This document shows, piece after piece, positions 38,030 to 45,918 of a DNA stretch of 47,403 nucleotides (its first letter is position 1; every line of letters begins with the position of its first letter). The DNA lies in NCBI RefSeq assembly GCF_002863005.1, contig NZ_PKDG01000023.1, positions 1 through 47,403 of the forward strand, written 5' to 3'. Source of the stretch: Pseudoxanthomonas sp. GTDB lineage: Bacteria > Pseudomonadota > Gammaproteobacteria > Xanthomonadales > Xanthomonadaceae. The position numbers and the translations under genes are program-made. Under the pieces are notes generated by a model. That model made no database searches. It was not told the origin of the DNA and saw only the letters and a program-made list of their open reading frames with translations.

Positions 38030-38770
38030 ATGGACATCTTCAGCCTCATCGGACTCCTGCTGGCGCTGGTCGCCCTGGTGGGCGGCAGCATCCTCAAGGG
38101 CGCGGGCCTGTCGTCGCTGTGGTCGTCGGCGGCGTTCGTCATCGTCATCCTCGGGACGATCGCCGCGATCCTGGTGCATACGCCTCCCCCGGTGTTCAAG
38201 CGCGCGCTGTCGATCGCGCGCTGGGTGATCCGGCCGCCGGGCAACGATGGCGATGCGCTGGTCGCGCAGATCGTCGAGTGGAGCAACATCGCGCGCAAGC
38301 AGGGGCTGCTGGGCCTGGAGCCGGTGGTCGGCCAGCAGGACGATCCCTTCCTGAAGAAGGGCCTGCAGATGCTGGTAGACGGTGTCGAGCCCGAGGCCAT
38401 CCGCCACATGATGGAGATCGACCTCAACGGCCAGGAGCACCAGGACCTCGCCGCCGCCAAGGTATTCGAAGCGATGGGCATCTACGCGCCCACACTGGGC
38501 ATCATCGGCGCCGTGTTCGGCCTGATCGCGGTGATGAAGAACCTGGCCGACCCCAGCAAGCTCGGCCACGGCATCGCCGCCGCGTTCACCGCGACCATCT
38601 ACGGCATCGCCTCGGCCAACCTGCTCTTCCTGCCCATCGCCAGCAAGCTGAAAAGCGTCATCGGCGGGCGCAGCCGCGAACAGGAAATGATCATCGAAGG
38701 CCTGATCGCCATCGCGCAGGGCGAAAACCCGCGCAACATCGAGGCCAAGCTGGCCGGCTTCCTGCACTGA
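38030..38770 (+). CDS. motA: Flagellar motor stator protein MotA (MotC type)
   Basis: A 246-residue stator protein with four membrane helices that forms the ion channel with MotB. It begins MDIFSLIGLLLALVALVGGS. The conserved third/fourth helix region reads MGIYAPTLGIIGAVFGLIAV, then KLGHGIAAAFTATIYGIASA. The charged cytoplasmic loop contacts FliG. Its features fit the MotC branch found with MotD in polar-flagellated gammaproteobacteria. The upstream FliA promoter abuts the start codon, so translation probably starts without a ribosome site. Confidence 0.94.
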   Translation: MDIFSLIGLLLALVALVGGSILKGAGLSSLWSSAAFVIVILGTIAAILVHTPPPVFKRALSIARWVIRPPGNDGDALVAQIVEWSNIARKQGLLGLEPVVGQQDDPFLKKGLQMLVDGVEPEAIRHMMEIDLNGQEHQDLAAAKVFEAMGIYAPTLGIIGAVFGLIAVMKNLADPSKLGHGIAAAFTATIYGIASANLLFLPIASKLKSVIGGRSREQEMIIEGLIAIAQGENPRNIEAKLAGFLH

Positions 38771-38788
38771 GCGCGCGGGACGATACCG

Positions 38789-39751
38789 ATGGCACGCGGC
38801 AAGAAGCATGAAGAGCACGCCAACCACGAGGCCTGGGCGATCCCGTATGCCGACCTGATGACGCTGCTGCTGGCCTTCTTCGTGGTGATGTACGCCATCT
38901 CTACCGTCAATGAAGGCAAGTACCGGGTGGTGGCCGACTCGCTGACCGCTGCCTTCGGCGGCGCGCCGCGCACGATCAATCCCGTGCAGGTGGGCAACCA
39001 CCAGCTGCAGGGCGCGGACTTCGACCGCCCGTCCCCCATCAAGTCCGGCGCCAAGAAAGGTCCCTCGGCCCCCTCGCCTTCGCCGAACGTCACCCTGCTG
39101 GCGGCGATGGCCTCGCAGATGAACATGTCGCTCGACGCGAATGCGCTGCAGGCGGCGCAGGGCGAACTGAAACGCATCGCCGACGACCTGGAACGCGCAC
39201 TGGCCCCGCTGATCGACGAGAAGCTGGTCACCATCAAGCGGTCGGCGCTGTGGCTGGAGGTACAGATCAACAGCGACATCCTGTTCGCGACCGGTTCGGC
39301 GGCCCTGGACCCGCAGGCACAGGAAACGGTCGGCAAGCTGGCCGAGGTGCTGGGCAACGTGCCCAATTCGGTACGCGTAGAGGGCTACACCGACGACCGC
39401 CCGATCCGCACCTCCCAGTTCCCCTCCAACTGGGAACTGTCGTCGGCACGCGCGGCCAGCGTCGTCCACCTGTTCGTCCGCGACGGAATTCCGCCGGAAC
39501 GGCTGGCGATGATCGGCTATGGCGAATTCCGCCCTATCGGCGACAACGCCACGCTGGAGGGCCGCAACAGCAACCGCCGCGTGCTGCTGATCATCCTGGC
39601 CAGTCCCAGCGGACCGGCACCGAACTTGCAGGCACAGGACCAGGCCGTCGCGCCGCCGTCGGTGATCTCGCTGCCGCCGGTGCCGACCCACGCCGCGACG
39701 TCCATGCCCGGAGCGCCGCCGGCGCCCCAGGTCCATGAAGGAGTCCAGTGA
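38789..39751 (+). CDS. motB: Flagellar motor stator protein MotB (MotD type)
   Basis: A 320-residue stator protein with one membrane helix and a peptidoglycan-binding domain. The N-terminus is AWAIPYADLMTLLLAFFVVM, with D22 as the expected ion-binding Asp. The OmpA-like domain has VRVEGYTDDRPIRTSQFPSN, then WELSSARAASVV and the later GRNSNRRVLLIIL. The last 50 residues are a Pro-rich tail. The stop overlaps the parC start by one base. Proton rather than sodium coupling is likely but not proven from sequence. Confidence 0.95.
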   Translation: MARGKKHEEHANHEAWAIPYADLMTLLLAFFVVMYAISTVNEGKYRVVADSLTAAFGGAPRTINPVQVGNHQLQGADFDRPSPIKSGAKKGPSAPSPSPNVTLLAAMASQMNMSLDANALQAAQGELKRIADDLERALAPLIDEKLVTIKRSALWLEVQINSDILFATGSAALDPQAQETVGKLAEVLGNVPNSVRVEGYTDDRPIRTSQFPSNWELSSARAASVVHLFVRDGIPPERLAMIGYGEFRPIGDNATLEGRNSNRRVLLIILASPSGPAPNLQAQDQAVAPPSVISLPPVPTHAATSMPGAPPAPQVHEGVQ

Positions 39752-40533
39752 TGCGCGTGTGGGCAATCGCCAACCAGAAAGGCGGCGTCGGCAAGACCAC
39801 CACCACCCTCGCCCTCGGGCGCGGCCTGGCCATGCGCGGCCATCGCGTGCTGCTGGTCGACCTGGACCCGCATGCGTCGCTGACGCGCGCCTTCGGCGTC
39901 GCAACCGACCCTCAGCCGAACGGGGTGCTGGACCTGTTCGACGAACAACCGCCGACGCTCGCGAGCGTGGCGCGCCCGACCGAAATCGAGAATCTCGCCT
40001 TCGTCGCCGCGCAGACGCCGCTGGCCACGCTGGAGCGCCGCAGCGCCACCCAGCCCGGCCTGGGCCTTGCGCTGTCCAATGCGCTGGCGCGCGGCGGGCA
40101 CGCATGGGACCACGTGCTGTTCGACTGTCCCCCGACGCTCGGCCTGCTGATGGTCAACGCGCTGGCCGCGGCCGACCACGTCATCATCCCGACGCAGACC
40201 GAACCGCTGGCGCTGCACGGCCTGAAGGGCATGTGCCGGACCGCGGAGATGATCCAGCGCTCGCGCCATCGCCCGCTGCCGGTGTCGATCCTGCCCACGC
40301 TGCACGACAAGCGCACGCGCACCGGGGCCGAGACGCTCAAGGCGATGCAGGACGAATACGGCGAACGCGTCTGGAACGACGCCATTCCCAACGACACCCG
40401 CATCTGCAGCGTCGACGCGCTGACCCGTTCCAGCCCGGTCGCGCAGTACCCCGGCCGTGGCCTGTCGGCCTACCGCCGCGCACTCGACTGGCTGCTGCTC
40501 ACCGAAGCGCGCGACACGGAGCAGGCGGCATGA
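39751..40533 (+). CDS. parC: ParA-like ATPase ParC for polar chemotaxis arrays
   Basis: A 260-residue ParA-family ATPase with Walker A KGGVGKTTT at residues 10-18, VLLVDLDPHASLTRAFG, and Walker B LFDCPPTLGLLMVNALAAAD. Next to motB and a CheW-domain protein, this matches the ParC genes that place chemotaxis arrays at the pole in Vibrio and Pseudomonas rather than a plasmid or chromosome partition ATPase. The ATG at 39751 has a GAAGGAG site; a GTG at 39748 is possible. parP overlaps by 4 bases. No parB gene follows. Confidence 0.88.
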   Translation: MRVWAIANQKGGVGKTTTTLALGRGLAMRGHRVLLVDLDPHASLTRAFGVATDPQPNGVLDLFDEQPPTLASVARPTEIENLAFVAAQTPLATLERRSATQPGLGLALSNALARGGHAWDHVLFDCPPTLGLLMVNALAAADHVIIPTQTEPLALHGLKGMCRTAEMIQRSRHRPLPVSILPTLHDKRTRTGAETLKAMQDEYGERVWNDAIPNDTRICSVDALTRSSPVAQYPGRGLSAYRRALDWLLLTEARDTEQAA

Positions 40534-41519
40534 CGACCCCCGCCGTCCTCGACGACTACCTCCTGGACCTGCTGGGCGACGCCGCCACGCCGGTACCCGC
40601 ACAGGCGGCCCTCGCGGACGCCAGTGACCCCGCAGCGCCCGCCGCCGACCCGATCCATGCCACAGCACCTGCCACGGTCCCGGCCTCCGCCTCCGCCTCC
40701 GCGGGCGCGCTCGCCGTGGCGCCGACGCGTCCGGGCAGCGAAGCGGACCTGATCAGCGATGACGAATTCGAAGCGCTGCTCGACCAGTTGCATGGCGACG
40801 GCGTGCCCACGGCCGTCGTACCCGCCCCCATCGCAGCGGAGTCCGCCATGCCCGCGCTCGCCGTCGCACCGACCCGTCCCGGCCACGCCGCCGACATGAT
40901 CGATGACGACGAGTTCGAGGCCTTGCTCGACACCCTGCACGGTGACGGTGCACCGACGTCGCGCATCGTCGCGCCGTCACCGCCGGCAGCCCTGCCGCCG
41001 GCGACGACCCCCGCCCCGCCGCGCGCAGTCGCGCCGTTGCCGGCGAAGCCCTTCCTGCTGTCCCAGCCCGACACCGGCGAGCGGCGTCGCGCCACCGAGC
41101 GCAAGACCCGCTGGCTGCGGCTGCGCTGCGACCAGCAGCATTACGCCCTCGAGCTGCTGAAGGTGCAGGAGGTGGTGCGTCCGGCCACCCTGCTGCCGCT
41201 ACGGGGCGCCGCGCCGCACATGCTCGGCGTGATGAACCTGCGTGGCCAGGTGGTGCCCGTGATCGACCTGGGGCTCTACCTGGGCCGGCGCAGCATCGAG
41301 GTCGACGCGGTCACCCGCATCGTGGTGCTCGAGGAGCACGGCGAAACGCTGGGGCTGCGCGTGACCGCGGTCGAGGATGTCGCGAACCTCGCCGACCAGC
41401 AGATCGAATCGCCCGACAACGCCCGCGTGGGCCGCATGGCGAACCCGCTGTTCCGCGGCGTGGCACGCCTCAACGCGTGCGCGGTCATCCTGCTGGATGC
41501 CTCGCGGATCCTGCAGTGA
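40530..41519 (+). CDS. parP: ParP-like CheW-domain protein with duplicated acidic motif
   Basis: A 329-residue protein. The N-terminus LDDYLLDLLGD is followed by an Ala/Pro linker. Residues about 60-158 contain two copies of a 49-residue unit, each with APTRPG and DDEFEALLDxLHGDGxPT (77-94 and 126-143). The C-terminal CheW/AIF-type domain (about 189-325) has WLRLRCDQQHYALELLKVQE, then LGVMNLRGQVVPVIDLGLYL. Position after parC fits ParP, which links the ParC pole marker to CheA and receptors. No separate plain CheW gene is in the window, so an adaptor role alongside localisation is possible. Confidence 0.85.
   Translation: MTTPAVLDDYLLDLLGDAATPVPAQAALADASDPAAPAADPIHATAPATVPASASASAGALAVAPTRPGSEADLISDDEFEALLDQLHGDGVPTAVVPAPIAAESAMPALAVAPTRPGHAADMIDDDEFEALLDTLHGDGAPTSRIVAPSPPAALPPATTPAPPRAVAPLPAKPFLLSQPDTGERRRATERKTRWLRLRCDQQHYALELLKVQEVVRPATLLPLRGAAPHMLGVMNLRGQVVPVIDLGLYLGRRSIEVDAVTRIVVLEEHGETLGLRVTAVEDVANLADQQIESPDNARVGRMANPLFRGVARLNACAVILLDASRILQ
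40707..41000 (+). repeat. In-frame 147-bp tandem duplication inside parP
   Basis: Two adjacent units of 147 bases (49 codons) start at 40707 and 40854, both with GCGCTCGCCGT and ACGCGTCC/ACCCGTCC, then the GATGACGA-TTCGA-G core. Synonymous differences between the copies show the duplication is not recent. The second unit diverges after about 41 codons. Confidence 0.8.
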
Positions 41520-41530
41520 AGGGTGGAGTC

Positions 41531-41590
41531 CGTGGAGAGGCGTGAGCAAGCGGCGGGCCTCCTTTCGCGCACCCCTCGCGCATCTCCACG
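41531..41590. repeat. Inverted repeat after parP
   Basis: CGTGGAGAGGCGTGAG at 41531-41546 pairs with CTCGCGCATCTCCACG at 41575-41590 with two mismatches. GTGGAGAGGCGTG is the exact reverse complement of 359-371 near fliD. Probably another member of the same extragenic palindrome family; it may also end the motA-parP transcript, though there is no T-run. Confidence 0.55.
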
Positions 41591-41648
41591 CACGCCTCGC
41601 CGTTAAGCCTGGCTTTCCAGAAATCCATCACACATTCACTCGCGCCCC

Positions 41649-41675
41649 TCAAGACCCGCCATGCCGCGCCGATAC
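41649..41675 (+). promoter_or_regulatory. Sigma-28 (FliA) promoter for the STAS-cheY-cheA2 operon
   Basis: TCAAGACC, 11 bases and GCCGATAC match the FliA consensus core with correct spacing. It is 29 bases before the ATG of the STAS gene. Confidence 0.82.
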
Positions 41676-41704
41676 ATCACCAGAGCCGCCTTTCCGGAGA
41701 CACG

Positions 41705-42016
41705 ATGAGCGCTGTGCCCCTGGGTGACGACCTCGGTATCGAGGCCGCCACCGACCTCAAGCAGCATCTGGCCCCGCATGTCGCGCAGCCGGGAACGTTG
41801 GCGCTCGACGCCGGCGCCGTGCAGCGCGTGCATACCGCCAGCCTGCAGGTGCTCTGCAGCTTCGTGCGGCAGCGCGAGCAGGCCGGGCTGGCCACCGACT
41901 TCAGTGCGGTCAGCCAGAATTTCCGCGATGCCGCGCGCCTGCTCGGCCTCTCCCCGCAGTTCGGCCTGGCCGACGACAACGAACACAACACGCAACAAGT
42001 GGAGAACGCCGCATGA
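41705..42016 (+). CDS. STAS-domain protein
   Basis: A 103-residue single-domain STAS protein (SpoIIAA/MlaB-like fold). The strand-helix pattern LALDAGAVQRVHTASLQVLC, then SFVRQREQAGL, fits the fold, with Thr-Ala-Ser where anti-sigma antagonists carry their phosphorylated Ser region. It starts the FliA-driven operon and overlaps the next cheY-type gene by 4 bases. The partner is unknown; an interaction with CheA2 or its CheY is the simplest idea. Confidence 0.82.
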   Translation: MSAVPLGDDLGIEAATDLKQHLAPHVAQPGTLALDAGAVQRVHTASLQVLCSFVRQREQAGLATDFSAVSQNFRDAARLLGLSPQFGLADDNEHNTQQVENAA

Positions 42017-42378
42017 GCGCACGCATTCTGGTAGTGGACGATTCGGCCTCGATGCGACAGATGGTCGCCTTCGCCCTGAGCTCGGCGGGCTTCTCGGTCG
42101 ATGAGGCCGAAGACGGCCAGGTGGCGCTGGGACGCGCGCAGGGACAGAAGTTCAATGCCGTCGTCACCGACGTCAACATGCCCAACATGGATGGCATCTC
42201 GCTGATCCGCGCGCTGCGCGGCCTGCCGGACTACAAGTTCACGCCGATGCTGATGCTGACCACCGAATCGGCCGCCGACAAGAAGGCCGAAGGCAAGGCC
42301 GCCGGCGCCACCGGCTGGCTGGTCAAACCGTTCAACCCGGAACAGCTGGTCGCCACCGTCCAGAAAGTCCTGGGCTGA
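42013..42378 (+). CDS. CheY-type response regulator (second copy)
   Basis: A 121-residue receiver with D9/D10 (VVDDSASMRQMV), phosphoacceptor D53 in VVTDVNMPNMDG and Lys in WLVKPFNPEQL. It lacks the Trp after the phosphoacceptor seen in the motor CheY at 34819. It lies between the STAS gene and cheA2 and is probably CheA2's partner; whether it binds the motor or only serves as a phosphate sink cannot be told. Confidence 0.93.
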   Translation: MSARILVVDDSASMRQMVAFALSSAGFSVDEAEDGQVALGRAQGQKFNAVVTDVNMPNMDGISLIRALRGLPDYKFTPMLMLTTESAADKKAEGKAAGATGWLVKPFNPEQLVATVQKVLG

Positions 42379-42427
42379 TCCCTCCCTCCCTCCGCTTCCC
42401 TTCCGACCGCACCAGGGCACCGTCGCC

Positions 42428-44422
42428 ATGAACATGGACATGCAGCGTTTCCACGCTACGTTCTTCGAGGAAAGCCGCGAAGGGCTGGAAGCCATGGAAG
42501 CGGGCCTGCTGTCGCTGGAACAGGGCAGCCGCGACGGCGACCTGATCAACTCCATCTTCCGCGCCGCGCATTCCATCAAGGGCGGCTCGGCGACCTTCGG
42601 CTTCGACGCCATCGCCGGCATGACCCACGTGCTGGAAACGCTGCTGGACGAACTGCGCGCCGGACAGCGCGCCGTCAGCCCGCCTGCGGTCGACGCGATG
42701 CTAGCCTCCGTCGACGTGCTGCGCGCGCTGCTGGCCGAGGCCGAACACGGCACGCCGGCCGATCCCGCCGCCGTGCAGGCCATGAAGGACCGCCTCAACG
42801 CGGTGCTGTCCGGCCAGGACGCGCCCGTCCCGGCCGCGGCGCCGGCCGCCGCCGCGGCGAAGGACGCCGAACCCGATGGCTGGAAGATCGGCTTCACGCC
42901 GGCGCCGTCGCTGTTCATGAGCGGCAACGATCCGCTGCGCATCCTGCGCGAACTGGAACACCTGGGCCCGCTGGAAATCGCGTGCCGCATGGAGCGCCTG
43001 CCCGGCTTCGAGCAGATCGATCCGCTCGAAGCCTATCTCGCCTGGGACCTTGGCCTGATCGGCAAGGTGCCGCGCAGCGCGGTGGACGACGTATTCGCGT
43101 GGGTCGTCGACGACTGCGAACTCGACATCCAGCCCCTGCAGCGCACCGCCGTGCCGGTCGAGGCCGCCGCCGTGGCCGCGCAGCCGGTCGCCGCCGTCGT
43201 CGCCAGCGGCGCGCAGCCGCCGGCCACCGCCACGCCGGCCGCCAACGACGCGGCCGAAACCTCCATCCGCGTCAGCGTCGACAAGATCGACGGCCTGATC
43301 AACCTGGTGGGCGAACTCGTCATCACCCAGGCCATGCTGAAGCAGGTCTCCGGCCTGCTCGACCAGGCCCAGTGCGAACGCCTGTTCGCCGGCCTCGACC
43401 TGCTGGAGCGCAACACGCGCGACCTGCAGGAGGCCGTCATCGGCGTGCGCATGCTGCCGGTGGACGCCGTGTTCCGCCGCTTCCCGCGCCTGGTCCGCGA
43501 CCTGTCCGCGCGCCTCGGCAAGCAGGTGCGCCTGCGCACCATCGGCGAAGGCACCGAACTGGACAAGGGCCTGATCGAACGCATCGCCGATCCGCTCGTG
43601 CACCTGGTCCGCAACTCGATCGACCACGGCCTTGAAATGCCCGACGTGCGCACGCAGGCCGGCAAGGACGAGACCGGCACCATCACGCTGGCGGCCTCGC
43701 ACCAGGGCGGCCACATCGTCATCGAAGTCAGCGACGATGGCCGCGGCCTCAATCGCGACCGCATCCTCGCCAAGGCCGCGGAGCGCGGCCTGGCGGTGCC
43801 GGAAAACCCGACCGATTCGCAGGTCTGGGACCTCATCTTCCAGCCCGGCTTCTCCACTGCCGAGGCCGTCACCGATCTGTCGGGACGCGGCGTCGGCATG
43901 GACGTGGTCCGCCGCAACATCCAGGCGCTCGGCGGCGAAGTGCAGCTGGAAAGCGCGGCCGGCCAGGGCACCCGCGTGGTGATCCGCCTGCCGCTGACGC
44001 TGGCCATCCTCGACGGCATGGCGGTGTCGGTGGGCGACGAAACCCTGATCCTGCCGCTGACCTACGTGCTGGAAGCGCTGCAGCCGCAGAGCGAGGACAT
44101 CCGCACCGTCGGCGGCGACGGCCGCGTGCTGCGCGTCCGCGGCGAATACCTGCCGATCGTCGCGCTGAACGCGTACTACCGCTACGGCGACAACCGCAAC
44201 GCCGACCCGCTGGTCGTCGTGGTGGAGGCCGACGGCCAGAAGCTCGCACTGGAAGTCGACGAGCTGATCGGCCAGCAGCAGGTCGTGGTTAAGAACCTCG
44301 AAAACAACTATCGCCGCATCGAGGGCATTTCCGGCGCCACCATCCTCGGCGATGGCCGCGTGGCCCTCATCGTCGACGTCGGTGGCCTGGTCCGAGCGCG
44401 CCGGATGCAGCAGGCCGCCTGA
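42428..44422 (+). CDS. cheA: Chemotaxis histidine kinase CheA (second copy)
   Basis: A 664-residue CheA. P1 has H48 in FRAAHSIKGGSATFGF. A P2-like domain (about 153-240) begins GWKIGFTPAPSLFMSGNDPL, unlike CheA1. P3 reads RVSVDKIDGLINLVGELVIT. P4 has the N box HLVRNSIDHGLE, G1 DDGRGL and GRGVGMDVV. P5 ends VALIVDVGGLVRARRMQQAA. The gene follows STAS and cheY under a FliA promoter and is followed by a porin gene. Different domain make-up from CheA1 suggests a separate signalling arm rather than a recent duplicate. Confidence 0.95.
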   Translation: MNMDMQRFHATFFEESREGLEAMEAGLLSLEQGSRDGDLINSIFRAAHSIKGGSATFGFDAIAGMTHVLETLLDELRAGQRAVSPPAVDAMLASVDVLRALLAEAEHGTPADPAAVQAMKDRLNAVLSGQDAPVPAAAPAAAAAKDAEPDGWKIGFTPAPSLFMSGNDPLRILRELEHLGPLEIACRMERLPGFEQIDPLEAYLAWDLGLIGKVPRSAVDDVFAWVVDDCELDIQPLQRTAVPVEAAAVAAQPVAAVVASGAQPPATATPAANDAAETSIRVSVDKIDGLINLVGELVITQAMLKQVSGLLDQAQCERLFAGLDLLERNTRDLQEAVIGVRMLPVDAVFRRFPRLVRDLSARLGKQVRLRTIGEGTELDKGLIERIADPLVHLVRNSIDHGLEMPDVRTQAGKDETGTITLAASHQGGHIVIEVSDDGRGLNRDRILAKAAERGLAVPENPTDSQVWDLIFQPGFSTAEAVTDLSGRGVGMDVVRRNIQALGGEVQLESAAGQGTRVVIRLPLTLAILDGMAVSVGDETLILPLTYVLEALQPQSEDIRTVGGDGRVLRVRGEYLPIVALNAYYRYGDNRNADPLVVVVEADGQKLALEVDELIGQQQVVVKNLENNYRRIEGISGATILGDGRVALIVDVGGLVRARRMQQAA

Positions 44423-44432
44423 TTCCCCTCTT

Positions 44433-44475
44433 CCCGCGTTGCGCGGGTGTCCGCACCGTCCCAGCCGGACGGTGC
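44433..44475. other. Two adjacent hairpins between cheA2 and the porin gene
   Basis: CCCGCG-TTG-CGCGGG (44433-44447) is followed by a perfect 9-bp stem GCACCGTCC/GGACGGTGC (44453-44475) with a CAGCC loop. No T-run follows. They could end the cheA2 transcript or act in the porin leader; the porin ATG is 35 bases further. Confidence 0.5.
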
Positions 44476-44510
44476 TCGCCGACGCACGCCCTTACTCTGA
44501 CGGTATACGC

Positions 44511-45704
44511 ATGAAGTACCTGCTTTCCACCCTCGCCCTTTCGCTGCTGGCCGTCCATGCCGGCGCCCGCGCCGACGACGGCAAGACCACGGCCACCGCA
44601 TGGCCGCCGAAGATCACGTTCGCCAACGGCACCGAACTCAGCCTCGGCGGCAACCTGCAGTACGACCTCAACCGCTTCTCCGGTGACGGTTACAACGGCG
44701 CCGCACTCGAGGACGACGATGCCTGGCGTCGCCAGGAACTCGGCCTGACCCTGCGCAGGAAGGGCGTGTACGACCTGGGCGTCACCTACGACTTCCATGC
44801 CAAGAGCTGGAACGACGTCGCCCTGCGCGTGGAAACCAAGGCACTGTTCGGCCACGACGTGGGCAAGCTGCGCATCGGCCAGATGAAGGTGCCGCTCGGT
44901 TTCGAAGGCAACACCGCCACCCGTTCGGTGAGTTTCCTGGAAGCCGCCCTGCCGACCCAGGCGTTCTACGAGAACCGTCGCAGCGGCATCGACTGGGCGT
45001 TCGAGCGCGAGCGTTACCTCGTCAACGCCGGTTACTTCTTCGAATCCGACCTGCTGGGCAACAACAAGGGCGACACCACGGCCGTCCGCATGGCCTGGAC
45101 GCCGCGCAAGGCGGCCGGCGACGTGCTCCACCTGGGCATCGCGGGGTCGCAGGAGCGTCCCGACAGCGAGGTCAACGGCCTCGGCATCACCGTTCATCCC
45201 AGCGTCCGCTGGCGTGCGCGTCCGGAAGCCGCGCTCACGTCCGTGCGCCTGGTGGACTCGGGCACGCTGACGCGCGTGGACCGCATCGACCGCACCGGCC
45301 TGGAGGCACTGTGGATCCATGGGCCGTGGTCGGTACAGGGCGAGTACCTGCGGCAGAAGACCACCCGTGACCTCGGCTTGCCCTCGTATTCGGCAGACGG
45401 CGGCTACGTGTTCGCCAGCTGGATGGTGACCGGCGAGTCGCGCGGCTACAGCGGCGGCAACGTCGCCAACCCCAAACCGAAAGCCGCCCATGGCGCGGTG
45501 GAACTGCTGGCGCGCTACAGCCGCATCGACCTGGACAGCGACGGCATCGCCGGTGGCCGCCAGCACGACTGGACGCTGGGCGCCAACTGGTACCTGACGC
45601 CGTACTTCAAGTTCCAGGCCAACTACGTGAAGAGCGATGCGACGCGTGGCGCGTTCGCCGCCGACCCGTCCGTGTTCGAGCTGCGCGCACAGATGCATTT
45701 CTGA
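44511..45704 (+). CDS. Outer membrane porin, OprO/OprP-like
   Basis: A 397-residue outer membrane beta-barrel with a signal peptide (KYLLSTLALSLLAVHAGARA). The mature part starts with LSLGGNLQYDLNRF. It has alternating beta-strand patterns, the family-typical region GQMKVPLGFEGNTATRSVSF, then LEAALPTQAFYENRRSGIDW, and the terminal Phe (FELRAQMHF) needed for barrel assembly. It resembles phosphate/pyrophosphate-selective porins; true ion choice is not visible. It stands alone between chemotaxis genes. The ATG at 44511 gives a clean signal peptide; the frame is open into cheA2. Confidence 0.9.
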   Translation: MKYLLSTLALSLLAVHAGARADDGKTTATAWPPKITFANGTELSLGGNLQYDLNRFSGDGYNGAALEDDDAWRRQELGLTLRRKGVYDLGVTYDFHAKSWNDVALRVETKALFGHDVGKLRIGQMKVPLGFEGNTATRSVSFLEAALPTQAFYENRRSGIDWAFERERYLVNAGYFFESDLLGNNKGDTTAVRMAWTPRKAAGDVLHLGIAGSQERPDSEVNGLGITVHPSVRWRARPEAALTSVRLVDSGTLTRVDRIDRTGLEALWIHGPWSVQGEYLRQKTTRDLGLPSYSADGGYVFASWMVTGESRGYSGGNVANPKPKAAHGAVELLARYSRIDLDSDGIAGGRQHDWTLGANWYLTPYFKFQANYVKSDATRGAFAADPSVFELRAQMHF

Positions 45705-45720
45705 CCGTGCATTCCACAGC

Positions 45721-45786
45721 GCCCGCGCCGCCCGTCACGGTCTGCGCGGGCACGACGTCGACACGCAGGTAAGCACGCTTACTTTT
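45721..45786. other. Stem-loop and dyad after the porin gene
   Basis: GCCCGCGC (45721-45728) pairs with GCGCGGGC (45744-45751). Downstream, GTAAGCACGCTTAC (45769-45782) is a perfect dyad followed by TTTT. Together they may end the porin transcript; the second could instead be a binding site near the following sigma-28 promoter. Confidence 0.4.
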
Positions 45787-45800
45787 CCGCCGAACGGTCA

Positions 45801-45827
45801 TCAAGAACCGTCGGACACCGCCGTTAC
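45801..45827 (+). promoter_or_regulatory. Sigma-28 (FliA) promoter for the chemoreceptor gene
   Basis: TCAAGAAC, 11 bases and GCCGTTAC match the FliA consensus with one core mismatch (T for A) in GCCGATA and perfect spacing. It lies 92 bases before the ATG of the chemoreceptor gene. Confidence 0.72.
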
Positions 45828-45918
45828 TCAGGAACAGATATCGCACCAAGGGCATGGACCGCTCTGCTTCCCTCTGATGCACCGGCCCCACCCACTGAAC
45901 TCCATCGAGACTTCCTTC

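Noticed and set aside
39748..39750. GTG as the parC start
   Set aside because: The ATG at 39751 is better spaced from the GAAGGAG site; the difference is only one residue.
39751..40533. Chromosome or plasmid partition ParA
   Set aside because: No parB or parS-like repeats follow; the gene is coupled to motB and a CheW-domain gene, which fits ParC.
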